Source: Corynebacterium timonense | GTDB lineage: Bacteria; Actinomycetota; Actinomycetes; Mycobacteriales; Mycobacteriaceae | NCBI RefSeq assembly: GCF_900105305.1 | Contig: NZ_LT629765.1 | Span: 62,001 to 126,000 of the forward strand | Direction of reading: 5' to 3' | Length of the DNA: 64,000 nt | Shown: positions 10,815 to 18,073 of the stretch, piece by piece | How the letters are laid out: the number at the start of each line of letters is the position of its first letter | Position numbering within the stretch: the stretch's first letter is position 1 | Notes under the pieces: model-generated | What the model was told of the DNA's origin: nothing | What the model saw: only the letters and a program-made list of their open reading frames with translations | The model's database searches: none | Position numbers and translations under genes: made by a program

Positions 10815-11030
10815 TGTCAGGGCGCCCCCGCAACCCGCGAACACACTCGGTACACGGGAAAGAGATGGTCTGTTTTTCACAGGGCCCCACCCTTTCGGGG
10901 TGCACGTCACTCTACGTCGGCGCGCAGCGCGCACGGGCTAGCGCGGAAGAATGCGCTCTGAACAGCACAAACGCGCAGAAGCGCCCCGTGCGAACTGCTC
11001 CTACTCTCGTCGGGGCGCGCACGCGAGACA
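10815..11030. other. Intergenic stretch between repeat array and nptA, no gene recognised
   Basis: This stretch contains a weak hairpin CACCC-TTTCG-GGGTG near 10887 and otherwise no recognisable gene, RNA or known site. Short open frames here have no ribosome-binding sites and read like noise. Confidence 0.5.
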
Positions 11031-11047
11031 GTTAAACAGGTGTTCAT
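11031..11047 (+). promoter_or_regulatory. Candidate PhoR-type direct repeat upstream of nptA
   Basis: GTTAAA at 11031 and GTTCAT at 11042 form a direct repeat with an 11-bp period, about 80-95 bp before the nptA start. OmpR/PhoB-class regulators bind direct repeats spaced by one helical turn. A clearer pair, GTTCAG/GTTCAG with the same period, lies before phoR at 47827. The link between them is an inference. Confidence 0.35.
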
Positions 11048-11127
11048 CTTTTGTTGCTTGCCTGTCAAGATCGTGGAATTACGCTGACATGAGCCCAATG
11101 TTTACCCCCGTATGTAAGTGAGCGCTT

Positions 11128-12444
11128 ATGAGTAGCAAGGGACGTCCCTCTGATCCCGCCGGCGAGCACGAGCTCCTGGAGGATTCTGGCACGCGTGTCG
11201 TGTCCCGGTCTGCGACGGAAACGATGACCGCCGACGCCGAGAACATCGGTAGCGATGTTGAAGAGGAAGCGGAAGGCAAAGACCCGCTCGGCTTCCTCGG
11301 CCTCGACGGCACCGCGAAGCAGGTAGCGAACTGGATCGCCGTTGTGCTCGGCATCTGGATCCTGCTCAACGGTGTCGGAATGATCGGTGACGGCTTCAAG
11401 CTCGCCGTCGGCGACCAGGCGCAGGAGCTGTTCTCCTTCGCGGAGAACCCCTTCGTCGGCCTGGCTATCGGTATTGTCACCACGGCAATTATCCAGTCGT
11501 CGTCGTCGACCACCGCCATCGTGGTGGGCATGGTCGCCGGCGGCCTGCCGCTGACCATCGCTATCCCGATGCTCTTCGGCGCCAACATGGGCACGTCGGT
11601 GACGTCGACCCTCGTGGCCCTGGGCCTGGCCGGCAACAAGAAGCAGTTCAAGAACGGTTTCTCCATGGCGACCGTGCACGACTTCTTCAACATTATCGCC
11701 ATCCTGGTCTTCTTCCCCCTCGAGCTGCTAACCGGCTTCCTCGGCAAGACCGCGACGGCGATCGCGCCCTCGCTGGCGGGCCAGGGCGACAGCATCTTCT
11801 CGCGCGCCTTCGAGGCCCTCGGCGACTTCATCGACCTGATCACCGAGCCGCTCGTCGGCCTCGCAACGAGCATGGTTGACCCGCTTGACGACGTCTGGGC
11901 TGGCGTCATCCTCGCCGTCCTCGGTATCGCTCTGATCCTGCTGTCCATCAGCTTCATCGGCAAGATCCTCAACGCGCTGCTGGTGGGCAAGGCGCAGGAC
12001 ATCCTCTACGCAGCGCTGGGCCGCAACTCCTTCATCGGCGTTCTCTCCGGCGCTCTGATCACCGCGCTGGTGCAGTCCTCTTCCACCACGACGGCTCTGA
12101 CGGTTCCGCTGGCTGCGTCCGGCAAGTTTTCGGTGCGCACGCTGTTCCCGTTCGTGGTGGGCGCCAACATCGGTACCACGGTGACCGGCCTCATCGCCGC
12201 GTTCTCCGCGTCGGGCGCGGAGGCGGATGCCGCAATGGCCGGTGCCTTGGTGCACACGCTGTTCAACCTCTTCGCGGCGATCCTCATCCTGGGCCTGCCG
12301 TTCCTGCGCGACATCCCGCCGCGCTGCTCGGACTGGCTGGCTGGCCTGGCGGAGAAGAACAAGCTGTACGTCTTTATCTATGTTGGCGGTGTGTTCTTCG
12401 CCATCCCGCTGCTGGCCGTGTTTATTTCCAACGCCGTGATGTAA
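11128..12444 (+). CDS. nptA: Na+/phosphate cotransporter family protein
   Basis: The 438-residue membrane protein carries the duplicated Na/Pi-II signature: 'QSSSSTTAIVVGMVAGG' in the first half and 'QSSSTTTALTVPLAASG' in the second. An N-terminal acidic region of about 60 residues precedes about eight hydrophobic segments. The family couples sodium entry to inorganic phosphate uptake. The ATG follows TAAGTGAG. Two genes on the same strand follow closely, ending in a PstS-like lipoprotein, so this looks like a phosphate-acquisition cassette. There is no PhoU domain at the C-terminus. The symbol is assigned by family, not by orthology testing. Confidence 0.88.
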   Translation: MSSKGRPSDPAGEHELLEDSGTRVVSRSATETMTADAENIGSDVEEEAEGKDPLGFLGLDGTAKQVANWIAVVLGIWILLNGVGMIGDGFKLAVGDQAQELFSFAENPFVGLAIGIVTTAIIQSSSSTTAIVVGMVAGGLPLTIAIPMLFGANMGTSVTSTLVALGLAGNKKQFKNGFSMATVHDFFNIIAILVFFPLELLTGFLGKTATAIAPSLAGQGDSIFSRAFEALGDFIDLITEPLVGLATSMVDPLDDVWAGVILAVLGIALILLSISFIGKILNALLVGKAQDILYAALGRNSFIGVLSGALITALVQSSSTTTALTVPLAASGKFSVRTLFPFVVGANIGTTVTGLIAAFSASGAEADAAMAGALVHTLFNLFAAILILGLPFLRDIPPRCSDWLAGLAEKNKLYVFIYVGGVFFAIPLLAVFISNAVM

Positions 12445-12454
12445 GGAGCTTTCG

Positions 12455-12826
12455 ATGACGAACCCGAACGAGACCCCCGACCTGGGGCCCATGGCAGAAA
12501 ACCTGATCCGTAACGAGGCCCCGAACGAGGCGCTGGAGGCTCTGCTCGCCGAGCTCGAGGAGACCGCGGAGGAGCTGCGCGGCGAGCTGGCGGCGCGCGG
12601 CCATAGCACCGAAGCGCTCGCTGGGTCCAACGCTGCTGCCGCCGAGCAGGACGGGGCCGGCAAGCCGAAGAAGATGGTCAACCCGAACGTCACTCCGGAG
12701 CAGCAGGCGGAGCTGGACGAGAACTTCGCCCGCTACTGGTCCAACTCGCAGGGCTCGTGGAAGAACCTCTTCCGCCTGCTGCGCGAGTTCCGCGCCGAGA
12801 TGAAGGAGGGCAAGAAGGATGATTAA
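12455..12826 (+). CDS. Small acidic hypothetical protein between nptA and pstS-like gene
   Basis: The 123-residue soluble protein has no recognised domain. It has an N-terminal helical acidic stretch (about residues 22-48, rich in Glu/Leu/Ala), a linker, and a C-terminal half with 'YWSNSQGSWKNLFRLLREFRAEMKEG', probably an amphipathic helix. The short motif N-P-N-x-T-P occurs twice (residues 3-8 and about 78-83), which may mark an internal duplication. The ATG is 10 bases after the nptA stop with GGAGC before it. The end overlaps the next ATG. It could be a regulator or partner of the symporter; this is a guess from position. Confidence 0.75.
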   Translation: MTNPNETPDLGPMAENLIRNEAPNEALEALLAELEETAEELRGELAARGHSTEALAGSNAAAAEQDGAGKPKKMVNPNVTPEQQAELDENFARYWSNSQGSWKNLFRLLREFRAEMKEGKKDD

Positions 12827-13763
12827 AGCCCGCGCTACTCTCACCGCCGCCGGCGTGGCCGCTGTCGCGCTGCTCGCCGCCGGGTGCGGCTCCGAGGCCC
12901 CGAGCGAGGGGGCCATCCAGGCGACGGGTTCCGCGACCGTGGAGCCGATCACCTCCTACATGGCCAACCGCTACGACTTCGACGTCAACGTCGAGGCGAT
13001 TGGTTCGAACGACGGCTTCGAGAAGTTCTGCAACGGCGAGGCCGACATCAACAACGCGTCGATCTCTATCCCCGGCGCGGGCGACGAGGTGGACTTCCAG
13101 AAGCAGTGCGCCGACAACAACGTCGAATACATCGAGCTGCCGATTGGGCTGGACGCCATCACCATCGTGAAGCACCGCGACAACGATTGGGCGACGGACT
13201 TGAGCATTCAGCAGATCCACGACATTTGGTCGGTCGATTCCCCGGTGACGCGTTGGTCCGACATCGACCCGTCCTGGCCGGACGAGGAGATCGCGCTCTA
13301 CGGCCGCCCGCAGGGCTCCGGTACTCTCGACGTGTTCAAGCAGCTTGTGCTCGATGGTGACGAGATCCGCGAGGACTACCAGGCCACCGACGACATCCAG
13401 GAGCTGTCCGAGTGGGTCGCCGACGACGTCAACGCCTTGTCCTTCATGGGTATCGGCAATTACCTCGAAACGGATGAGGAGGCGCGCGACGTCATCGACA
13501 ACGTGCGCGTCGACGGCATTGAGCCCACCGCGGAGGAGACGCAGAGCGGCAACTACCCGCTGGCGCGCCCGCTGTTCATCTACGTCAACGAGGAGTCCGC
13601 GAACCGTGAGGACGTGGACGAGTTCGTGACCACCTACCTGGATAACGCCGAGGCGGTCATGCCCCGCCTGTTCTTCTACCAGCTGCCGGAAGACGAGTAC
13701 GGCAGGGTGAAGGAGCGCTACGCGGAGCGCACGACCGGCCCCGATGACCAGTGGCACATCTAA
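12819..13763 (+). CDS. pstS: PstS-like phosphate-binding lipoprotein without ABC partners
   Basis: The 314-residue protein has a lipoprotein signal ending 'LLAAGC' (Cys about residue 23). It then shows the periplasmic phosphate-binding pattern 'ATGSATVEPITSYMA', 'NDGFEKFCNGEADINNASISI', 'ITIVKH', 'GRPQGSGTLDVF' and 'NALSFMGIGNY'. PstS normally delivers phosphate to PstCA-B, but no permease or ATPase genes are adjacent. Here it is preceded by a Na/Pi symporter and overlaps the previous gene by eight bases, so it may serve the symporter or act as a phosphate sensor. The binding-protein fold is well supported; orthology to the pst-operon PstS is not. Confidence 0.82.
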   Translation: MIKARATLTAAGVAAVALLAAGCGSEAPSEGAIQATGSATVEPITSYMANRYDFDVNVEAIGSNDGFEKFCNGEADINNASISIPGAGDEVDFQKQCADNNVEYIELPIGLDAITIVKHRDNDWATDLSIQQIHDIWSVDSPVTRWSDIDPSWPDEEIALYGRPQGSGTLDVFKQLVLDGDEIREDYQATDDIQELSEWVADDVNALSFMGIGNYLETDEEARDVIDNVRVDGIEPTAEETQSGNYPLARPLFIYVNEESANREDVDEFVTTYLDNAEAVMPRLFFYQLPEDEYGRVKERYAERTTGPDDQWHI

Positions 13764-13804
13764 AAGCGTAGGGGCTTAATCCCGCTCGCACCGCTCGCGA
13801 GCAT

Positions 13805-13843
13805 AAGGGCCTGATTCCGGTGGTGCATCGGAGTCAGGCCCTT
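13805..13843 (+). terminator. Strong hairpin after the phosphate cassette
   Basis: AAGGGCCTGA and TCAGGCCCTT form a 10-bp perfect stem, extended inside by TCCG/CGGA, about 40 bp after the pstS-like stop. No T-run follows, so it may be a factor-assisted or actinobacterial type terminator. Confidence 0.6.
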
Positions 13844-13910
13844 GAGCCATTCCGATAAGATTTCATGTAATTACGCGCCGACCGCCCGACCCCGAACTGA
13901 GGTACTACCC

Positions 13911-15083
13911 GTGGACAACAACTCTCTCACCGCCGCACTCGACGCCGCCGGCTACTCCGGCCTCGAGGAGACGTCCCGTACGGAGTCCTCCACGATCTAC
14001 ACGGCGCGGACGGCGCGGGGCACCGCAGAAGTCGAGGTGTTCAATATCCCGCTGTCGCCCGCGGCGGCACAGGACGTCACTCGCGGCGGCGCGGACCTCT
14101 CCGGCGCGGACCTGCCCGGCGTCTTCGCGCCGCGCGATATCGGGGTCACAAATGAGGGCCGCCTCTACGTGGCCCGCGACGCCGCCGAGGGCGTGCCGCT
14201 GCGCACGATGGCGCGCGAGCACTTCGCCTCTGAGGGCCACTTCAGCGTCGCCGAGGCGCGTACCCTGCTCGAGCCGGTCGCCGAGGCGATCGACGCGTAC
14301 GCCGCGCACGGGCGCGCCGGGTTCGTCGCCCGCTCGATCACGCTCGATAACCTGCTGGCCCAGCCGGCGTGGGCAGCGGCGCCCGTAAAGCTGTCGCTCG
14401 TGGGCCCGACGCCGAACTCCTCGGGAGTGAGCGCCGAGCGCAACCGCGACGCCTTCATCAGCATCGTCTCGGATGTGACGGGCTCGCCTATCGACGCCTC
14501 CATGGTCAACGCCTCCCAGACCTGCGCGGGCTACCTGCGGGCGCTCGCCGGGGAGCCTGCGGCGCCGGAGCAGCCCACGGGGGCGTCGCATCGTGCAGCG
14601 AAAAGCGGGCGTTCCGCGTGGCCGTGGGTGGCCGTGGCCGTGGTGCTCGCACTGGTCGCCGCGGCGGCTGTGTGGTGGTTTTACGGGGGCCGCGGCGAGG
14701 AGTGGCAGGGCGCGGAGGCCGACATCCAGCAGGCGTACCCGGGCATCGTGTCCGAGCAGCAGGGGGGCCGTGGCTGGCAGGACCTGACGTGCGAGCCGGG
14801 CGAGCCGGATGCGGGGCAGACCGCGAAGATCCGGTGCGCCGACCGCCAGCTCGGCGTGAGCGTGGCTGTGTATCCGTCCGCGGCCGAGCGCGACGCCGCA
14901 CTGCCGGCCCGCGACCAGGCGGTCACGCTCGGCGACGGCGCCTGCACGGTTGACTCCTACCAGGTGCCGGACGTCACCCCGCCGGCGTTCGTCATGGCGC
15001 CGGCGGACAAGCCGGAATACTGGGTGCTCATCAACGGCGAGGACGCGGAGGAGAAGCGGCTCGACCTGCCGCTGTGCGGTTAG
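13911..15083 (+). CDS. Membrane protein with degenerate protein-kinase-like N-terminal domain
   Basis: The 390-residue protein has a cytoplasmic N-terminal half (about 1-225), a basic linker, one TM helix ('WPWVAVAVVLALVAAAAVWWF', about residues 237-259) and an extracytoplasmic C-terminal domain with four Cys. Parts of the N-domain resemble the hinge and helix D-E region of Ser/Thr kinases ('LYVARDAAEGVPLRTMAREHF', 'LLEPVAEAIDAYAAHGRAGFVARSITLDNLLA'). No glycine loop, HRD or DFG motif is seen, so it would be a pseudokinase. The GTG at 13911 with GAGG upstream is preferred over an upstream TTG at 13842, which falls in the terminator. It overlaps the convergent CAP gene by four bases. Confidence 0.6.
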   Translation: MDNNSLTAALDAAGYSGLEETSRTESSTIYTARTARGTAEVEVFNIPLSPAAAQDVTRGGADLSGADLPGVFAPRDIGVTNEGRLYVARDAAEGVPLRTMAREHFASEGHFSVAEARTLLEPVAEAIDAYAAHGRAGFVARSITLDNLLAQPAWAAAPVKLSLVGPTPNSSGVSAERNRDAFISIVSDVTGSPIDASMVNASQTCAGYLRALAGEPAAPEQPTGASHRAAKSGRSAWPWVAVAVVLALVAAAAVWWFYGGRGEEWQGAEADIQQAYPGIVSEQQGGRGWQDLTCEPGEPDAGQTAKIRCADRQLGVSVAVYPSAAERDAALPARDQAVTLGDGACTVDSYQVPDVTPPAFVMAPADKPEYWVLINGEDAEEKRLDLPLCG

Positions 15084-15616
15084 AAGCGGGCGAAGTTAGC
15101 CACGGCCACCTTGGAGCCGTCCGCGCGCGGCGCGACCCCAGCGCCCGCGTGGGTGAAGGCCGGGTCGAGCACGGTCGCGCGGTGGGAGGGGGAGTCGAGC
15201 CAGCGCTGCACCAGCGCGTCGGCGGAGTCGGGCGCGGCGCCGCCCGTGATGACCTCACCGGCGCGAGTCCACCCTGCGGGGTAGCCGGCGGTGAAGTTCG
15301 GGCGGTGGCTGAGGTTCGTGCGCGAGCCGTGTGCTGCCTGCTGCTGCGCCCAGTCCTGGGCAATGGCGCCGAGCTCCGGGTGCGGGGCGACCGCGGGGAG
15401 GCTGTGGGCGGCCCGGGCGCGGTTGAGGGCGTCGATAAGCTCCTGCTGCCCGACGGCGGTGCTCGCGGTGGCGGCGGGGAGCGCGGGCAGCGGCAGGGAG
15501 GAACCGCCGATGGGGACGTTGACCAGGCTGCCGGCGAGCGCGACGGCGGCCATGAAGCCGGAGACCGCGCGGGAGATAAGGTCGGGCGGGAAAGGCAGGG
15601 GCAGGTTCGGCAGCAT
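15080..15616 (-). CDS. Secreted CAP-domain (SCP/PR1-like) protein
   Basis: The 178-residue protein has an N-terminal hydrophobic segment (about residues 15-33) that could be a signal or anchor. A CAP domain follows: 'ELIDALNRARAAHSLPAVAPHPELGAIAQDWAQQQA', then 'GWTRAGEVI' and 'RWLDSPSHRATVLDPAFTHAGAGVA', including the conserved Glu and His positions. Bacterial CAP proteins are extracytoplasmic; their activity is mostly unknown. The ATG has AAGGAA upstream, and a TACAAT -10 box lies on the minus strand at 15649-15654. It ends by overlapping the upstream gene's stop in convergent orientation. Confidence 0.85.
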   Translation of the reverse strand: MLPNLPLPFPPDLISRAVSGFMAAVALAGSLVNVPIGGSSLPLPALPAATASTAVGQQELIDALNRARAAHSLPAVAPHPELGAIAQDWAQQQAAHGSRTNLSHRPNFTAGYPAGWTRAGEVITGGAAPDSADALVQRWLDSPSHRATVLDPAFTHAGAGVAPRADGSKVAVANFARF

Positions 15617-15696
15617 GGGGTTCCTTCGGAAGGGGACAATCGCGCGCTATTGTAGCGTGGCGCCGCGCCCGGTTCCTGCAACCTGGGGGTACCGAC

Positions 15697-15702
15697 TACT
15701 CT
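15697..15702 (+). promoter_or_regulatory. -10 box (TACTCT) of lysS, leaderless
   Basis: TACTCT lies 8 bases before the GTG at 15711, with no ribosome-binding site between. This fits a leaderless transcript and decides the lysS start over the GTG at 15705, which would begin only two bases after the box. Confidence 0.5.
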
Positions 15703-15710
15703 AAGTGGGC

Positions 15711-17261
15711 GTGACTACCCAGGACCTTTCAGAACAGCAACAGTTCCGCCGCGCGAAGCGCCAGAAGCTCATCGACTCCGGCCGCGAGGCCTACCCGGTT
15801 GTTGTCGACCGCACGGATGCGCTCAGCGAGATCCGCTCCCGCTACGTCGTCGTCGCCGAGGGGGAGGACGCGCCGGAGGGTGTCACCGCTCTTGCGGCGG
15901 GGGAGGAGACCCAGGACGTCATCGCGGTCGCCGGGCGCGTGATGTTCAAGCGCGACACGGGCAAGCTGTGCTTCGCCACCCTGCAGGAGGGTGCGGGGGC
16001 GCAGCTGCAGGTCATGCTCTCGCTCGCCGAGGTCGGCGAGGAGGCGCTGGCCAGCTGGAAGGAGGACGTCGACCTGGGCGACATCGTCTCCGTGCGCGGT
16101 CGCGTGATTGCGTCGCGACGCGGCGAGCTCTCCGTCATGGCGCAGTCCTGGCACATGGCGTCGAAGGCGCTGCGCCCGCTGCCGGTGGCGTTCGCGGACA
16201 TGAACGAGGAGCAGCGGGTGCGCCACCGCTACACGGACCTCATCATGCGCCAGGAGGCGCGCGACAACGCGATGACCCGCATCAAGGTCATCGCGGCGGT
16301 GCGCAGGTACCTCACCGGCCTGGACTTCGTCGAGGTGGAAACCCCGATGCTGCAGACGCTGCACGGCGGCGCGGCGGCGCGGCCCTTTGTCACCCACTCC
16401 AACGCCCTCGACATCGACCTTTACCTGCGCATCGCGCCGGAGCTGTACCTGAAGCGCTGCGTGGTCGGCGGCATCGAGCGCGTCTTTGAAATCAACCGCA
16501 ACTTCCGCAACGAGGGCGTCGACTCCTCCCACTCGCCGGAGTTCACCATGCTGGAGACCTACCAGGCGTGGGGCACGTACAAGGACTGCGCCGAGATGAT
16601 CAAGGGGCTCGTCCAGTTCGCGGCCCGCGAGGTCTTCGGCTCGACCGAGGTCACGCTTGCCGACGGCACAACGTACGACTTCGGCGGCGAGTGGCAGGTA
16701 CTGGAGATGTACCCCTCCCTCAACGAGGCGCTGCAGCGCACACACCCCGGACAGCCGGAGGTGACGATCGACTCGACCGTGGAAGAGCTCACCGCCATCG
16801 CCGGGGAGATCGGCCTGAAGGTGCCCGAGAACGCGGGCTGGCTGCACGGCAAGCTCGTCGAGGAGATCTGGGAGCACCTGTGCTCCGACCAGCTTTACCG
16901 GCCCACCTTTGTCACCAACTTCCCGGTCGAGACGTCGCCGTTGACCCGCGACCACCGCGACAAGCCCGGCGTGACGGAGAAGTGGGACCTGTACGTGCGC
17001 GGTTTCGAGCTGGCCACCGGCTACTCCGAGCTGGTCGACCCGGTGATCCAGCGCGCCCGCTTCGAGGACCAGGCCCGCCTGGCCGCCCACGGCGACGACG
17101 AGGCGATGGCGCTCGACGAGGACTTCCTCGCCGCGATGGAGCAGGGGATGCCCCCGACAGCCGGCACTGGAATGGGTATCGACCGTCTGCTCATGGCGCT
17201 GACCGGCCTGGGGATCCGTGAGACGGTGCTCTTCCCGATGGTGCGCCCTGAGGCGAACTAG
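15711..17261 (+). CDS. lysS: Lysyl-tRNA synthetase, class II
   Basis: The protein is about 516 residues. An N-terminal OB-fold anticodon domain (about 50-160) is followed by a class II catalytic core. The core carries motif 2 '[18 protein letters not shown]', the '[17 protein letters not shown]' region and motif 3 '[13 protein letters not shown]' near the C-terminus. It charges tRNA-Lys with lysine. The length is normal for the bacterial enzyme and there is no mprF-like membrane extension. lysS lies between panC and clpC in mycobacteria as well, although unrelated genes intervene here. Confidence 0.97.
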   Translation: MTTQDLSEQQQFRRAKRQKLIDSGREAYPVVVDRTDALSEIRSRYVVVAEGEDAPEGVTALAAGEETQDVIAVAGRVMFKRDTGKLCFATLQEGAGAQLQVMLSLAEVGEEALASWKEDVDLGDIVSVRGRVIASRRGELSVMAQSWHMASKALRPLPVAFADMNEEQRVRHRYTDLIMRQEARDNAMTRIKVIAAVRRYLTGLDFVEVETPMLQTLHGGAAARPFVTHSNALDIDLYLRIAPELYLKRCVVGGIERVFEINRNFRNEGVDSSHSPEFTMLETYQAWGTYKDCAEMIKGLVQFAAREVFGSTEVTLADGTTYDFGGEWQVLEMYPSLNEALQRTHPGQPEVTIDSTVEELTAIAGEIGLKVPENAGWLHGKLVEEIWEHLCSDQLYRPTFVTNFPVETSPLTRDHRDKPGVTEKWDLYVRGFELATGYSELVDPVIQRARFEDQARLAAHGDDEAMALDEDFLAAMEQGMPPTAGTGMGIDRLLMALTGLGIRETVLFPMVRPEAN

Positions 17262-17310
17262 TTGGGTGATGATCAGCACCAAGGTGCTGTACGCGGGCCC
17301 GTGCGTCGAG

Positions 17311-17316
17311 TAGGAT
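17311..17316 (+). promoter_or_regulatory. Candidate -10 box (TAGGAT) for the TM2 gene
   Basis: TAGGAT lies 43 bp before the GTG of the TM2-domain gene, leaving room for a leader with the AGGAGG ribosome-binding site at about 17344. No good -35 is seen. Confidence 0.35.
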
Positions 17317-17358
17317 GACAAAAGCATTCCGCCCGTCCTGACAAGGAGGCAAACGCCC

Positions 17359-17889
17359 GTGAGCAGCATCTACCCTAGCCCTAGCTACGACGAATACGAC
17401 GAAGACGGACTGCCTCTCAAGAAACCGCGCTTTCACGGTGGTCACGCCCCACGTCAGTCGTGGACCGCGCACCCGCAGCAGCAGCCGCCGTCGTCGACGA
17501 GTGGGTACCCGGCAACGTATTCACAGGCGCCATATTCTCAGTCGCCGTATTCCCAGGCGCCGTATTCCCAGTCGCCGTATTCCCAGGCGCCGTACGCCCC
17601 GGCACCGTATCCTCAGGTTGCCTACCAGCCCGCTCCGAAGAGCAAGGTCGTGGCAGCATTGTTGTTCTTCTTCTTCGGTTCGTTTGGCTTGGGCAACTTC
17701 TACCTCCACCAGAACACGCGCGGCGCTGCCAAGCTGATCATGGTGTTCGTGGGCTTTATTACGGCGATTTTCCTCGTCGGTTTCCTCCTCTTGGCGGCGG
17801 TCAGCATGTGGTCCTTCATCGAGATGATTCTCGTCCTCGTCGGCGCGGGCGGATACGACCGCGACGGCAGGGGAGTCCCAGTGGACTAA
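17359..17889 (+). CDS. TM2-domain membrane protein with PYSQ repeats
   Basis: The 176-residue protein has two parts. Residues about 1-92 are Tyr/Pro/Gln/Ser-rich and contain seven 5-residue repeats of the Y-S-Q-A/S-P type. From about residue 95 comes a TM2 domain: 'KSKVVAALLFFFFGSFGLGNFYLHQNTRGAAKLIM', then a second helix and a final polar segment. TM2 domains form a helical hairpin; the family function is unknown. The start is GTG with AGGAGG 9 bases upstream. Standing alone after lysS, it is followed by a strong terminator. Confidence 0.85.
   Translation: MSSIYPSPSYDEYDEDGLPLKKPRFHGGHAPRQSWTAHPQQQPPSSTSGYPATYSQAPYSQSPYSQAPYSQSPYSQAPYAPAPYPQVAYQPAPKSKVVAALLFFFFGSFGLGNFYLHQNTRGAAKLIMVFVGFITAIFLVGFLLLAAVSMWSFIEMILVLVGAGGYDRDGRGVPVD
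17518..17622 (+). repeat. Seven 15-bp in-frame tandem repeats
   Basis: Units of the form TATTCCCAGGCGCCG and TATTCCCAGTCGCCG alternate from 17518 onward; the last two are diverged. They encode the Y-S-Q-A-P / Y-S-Q-S-P repeats of the TM2 protein. Copy number could vary between strains by slippage. Confidence 0.85.
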
Positions 17890-17977
17890 GCAGCCCTGGG
17901 GTGCGCCGTATGCACATCACCCCTCGGTGTTAACCGCAGCGGCGGCTACAACGAGACACGTGCTCGCACGGAGCGCT

Positions 17978-18030
17978 CAGACGCGCGCCGGGCCCGATAG
18001 ATGGGGCTCGGCGCGCGTCTGTTTGTATTC
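17978..18030 (+). terminator. Terminator after the TM2 gene
   Basis: CAGACGCGCGCCG pairs with CGGCGCGCGTCTG, and a few inner pairs extend the stem. The sequence GTTTGTATT follows. It is a strong intrinsic-type terminator separating the TM2 gene from the convergent monooxygenase pseudogene. Confidence 0.8.
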
Positions 18031-18073
18031 GTAGCGCCGTTGCGTTCGACTTGGCCTGCGTCTAGACGTAGGT

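Noticed and set aside
10814..11035. 73-codon plus-strand frame after the repeat array
   Set aside because: Lacks a ribosome-binding site and leaderless box, Cys/Arg/Ser-rich noise-like product.
15729..17369. Long antisense frame over lysS
   Set aside because: Mirror of lysS codon bias; lysS motifs on the plus strand are unambiguous.
18058..18067. CGTCTAGACG palindrome near the monooxygenase end
   Set aside because: Short, at the 3' end of a pseudogene, and likely chance.
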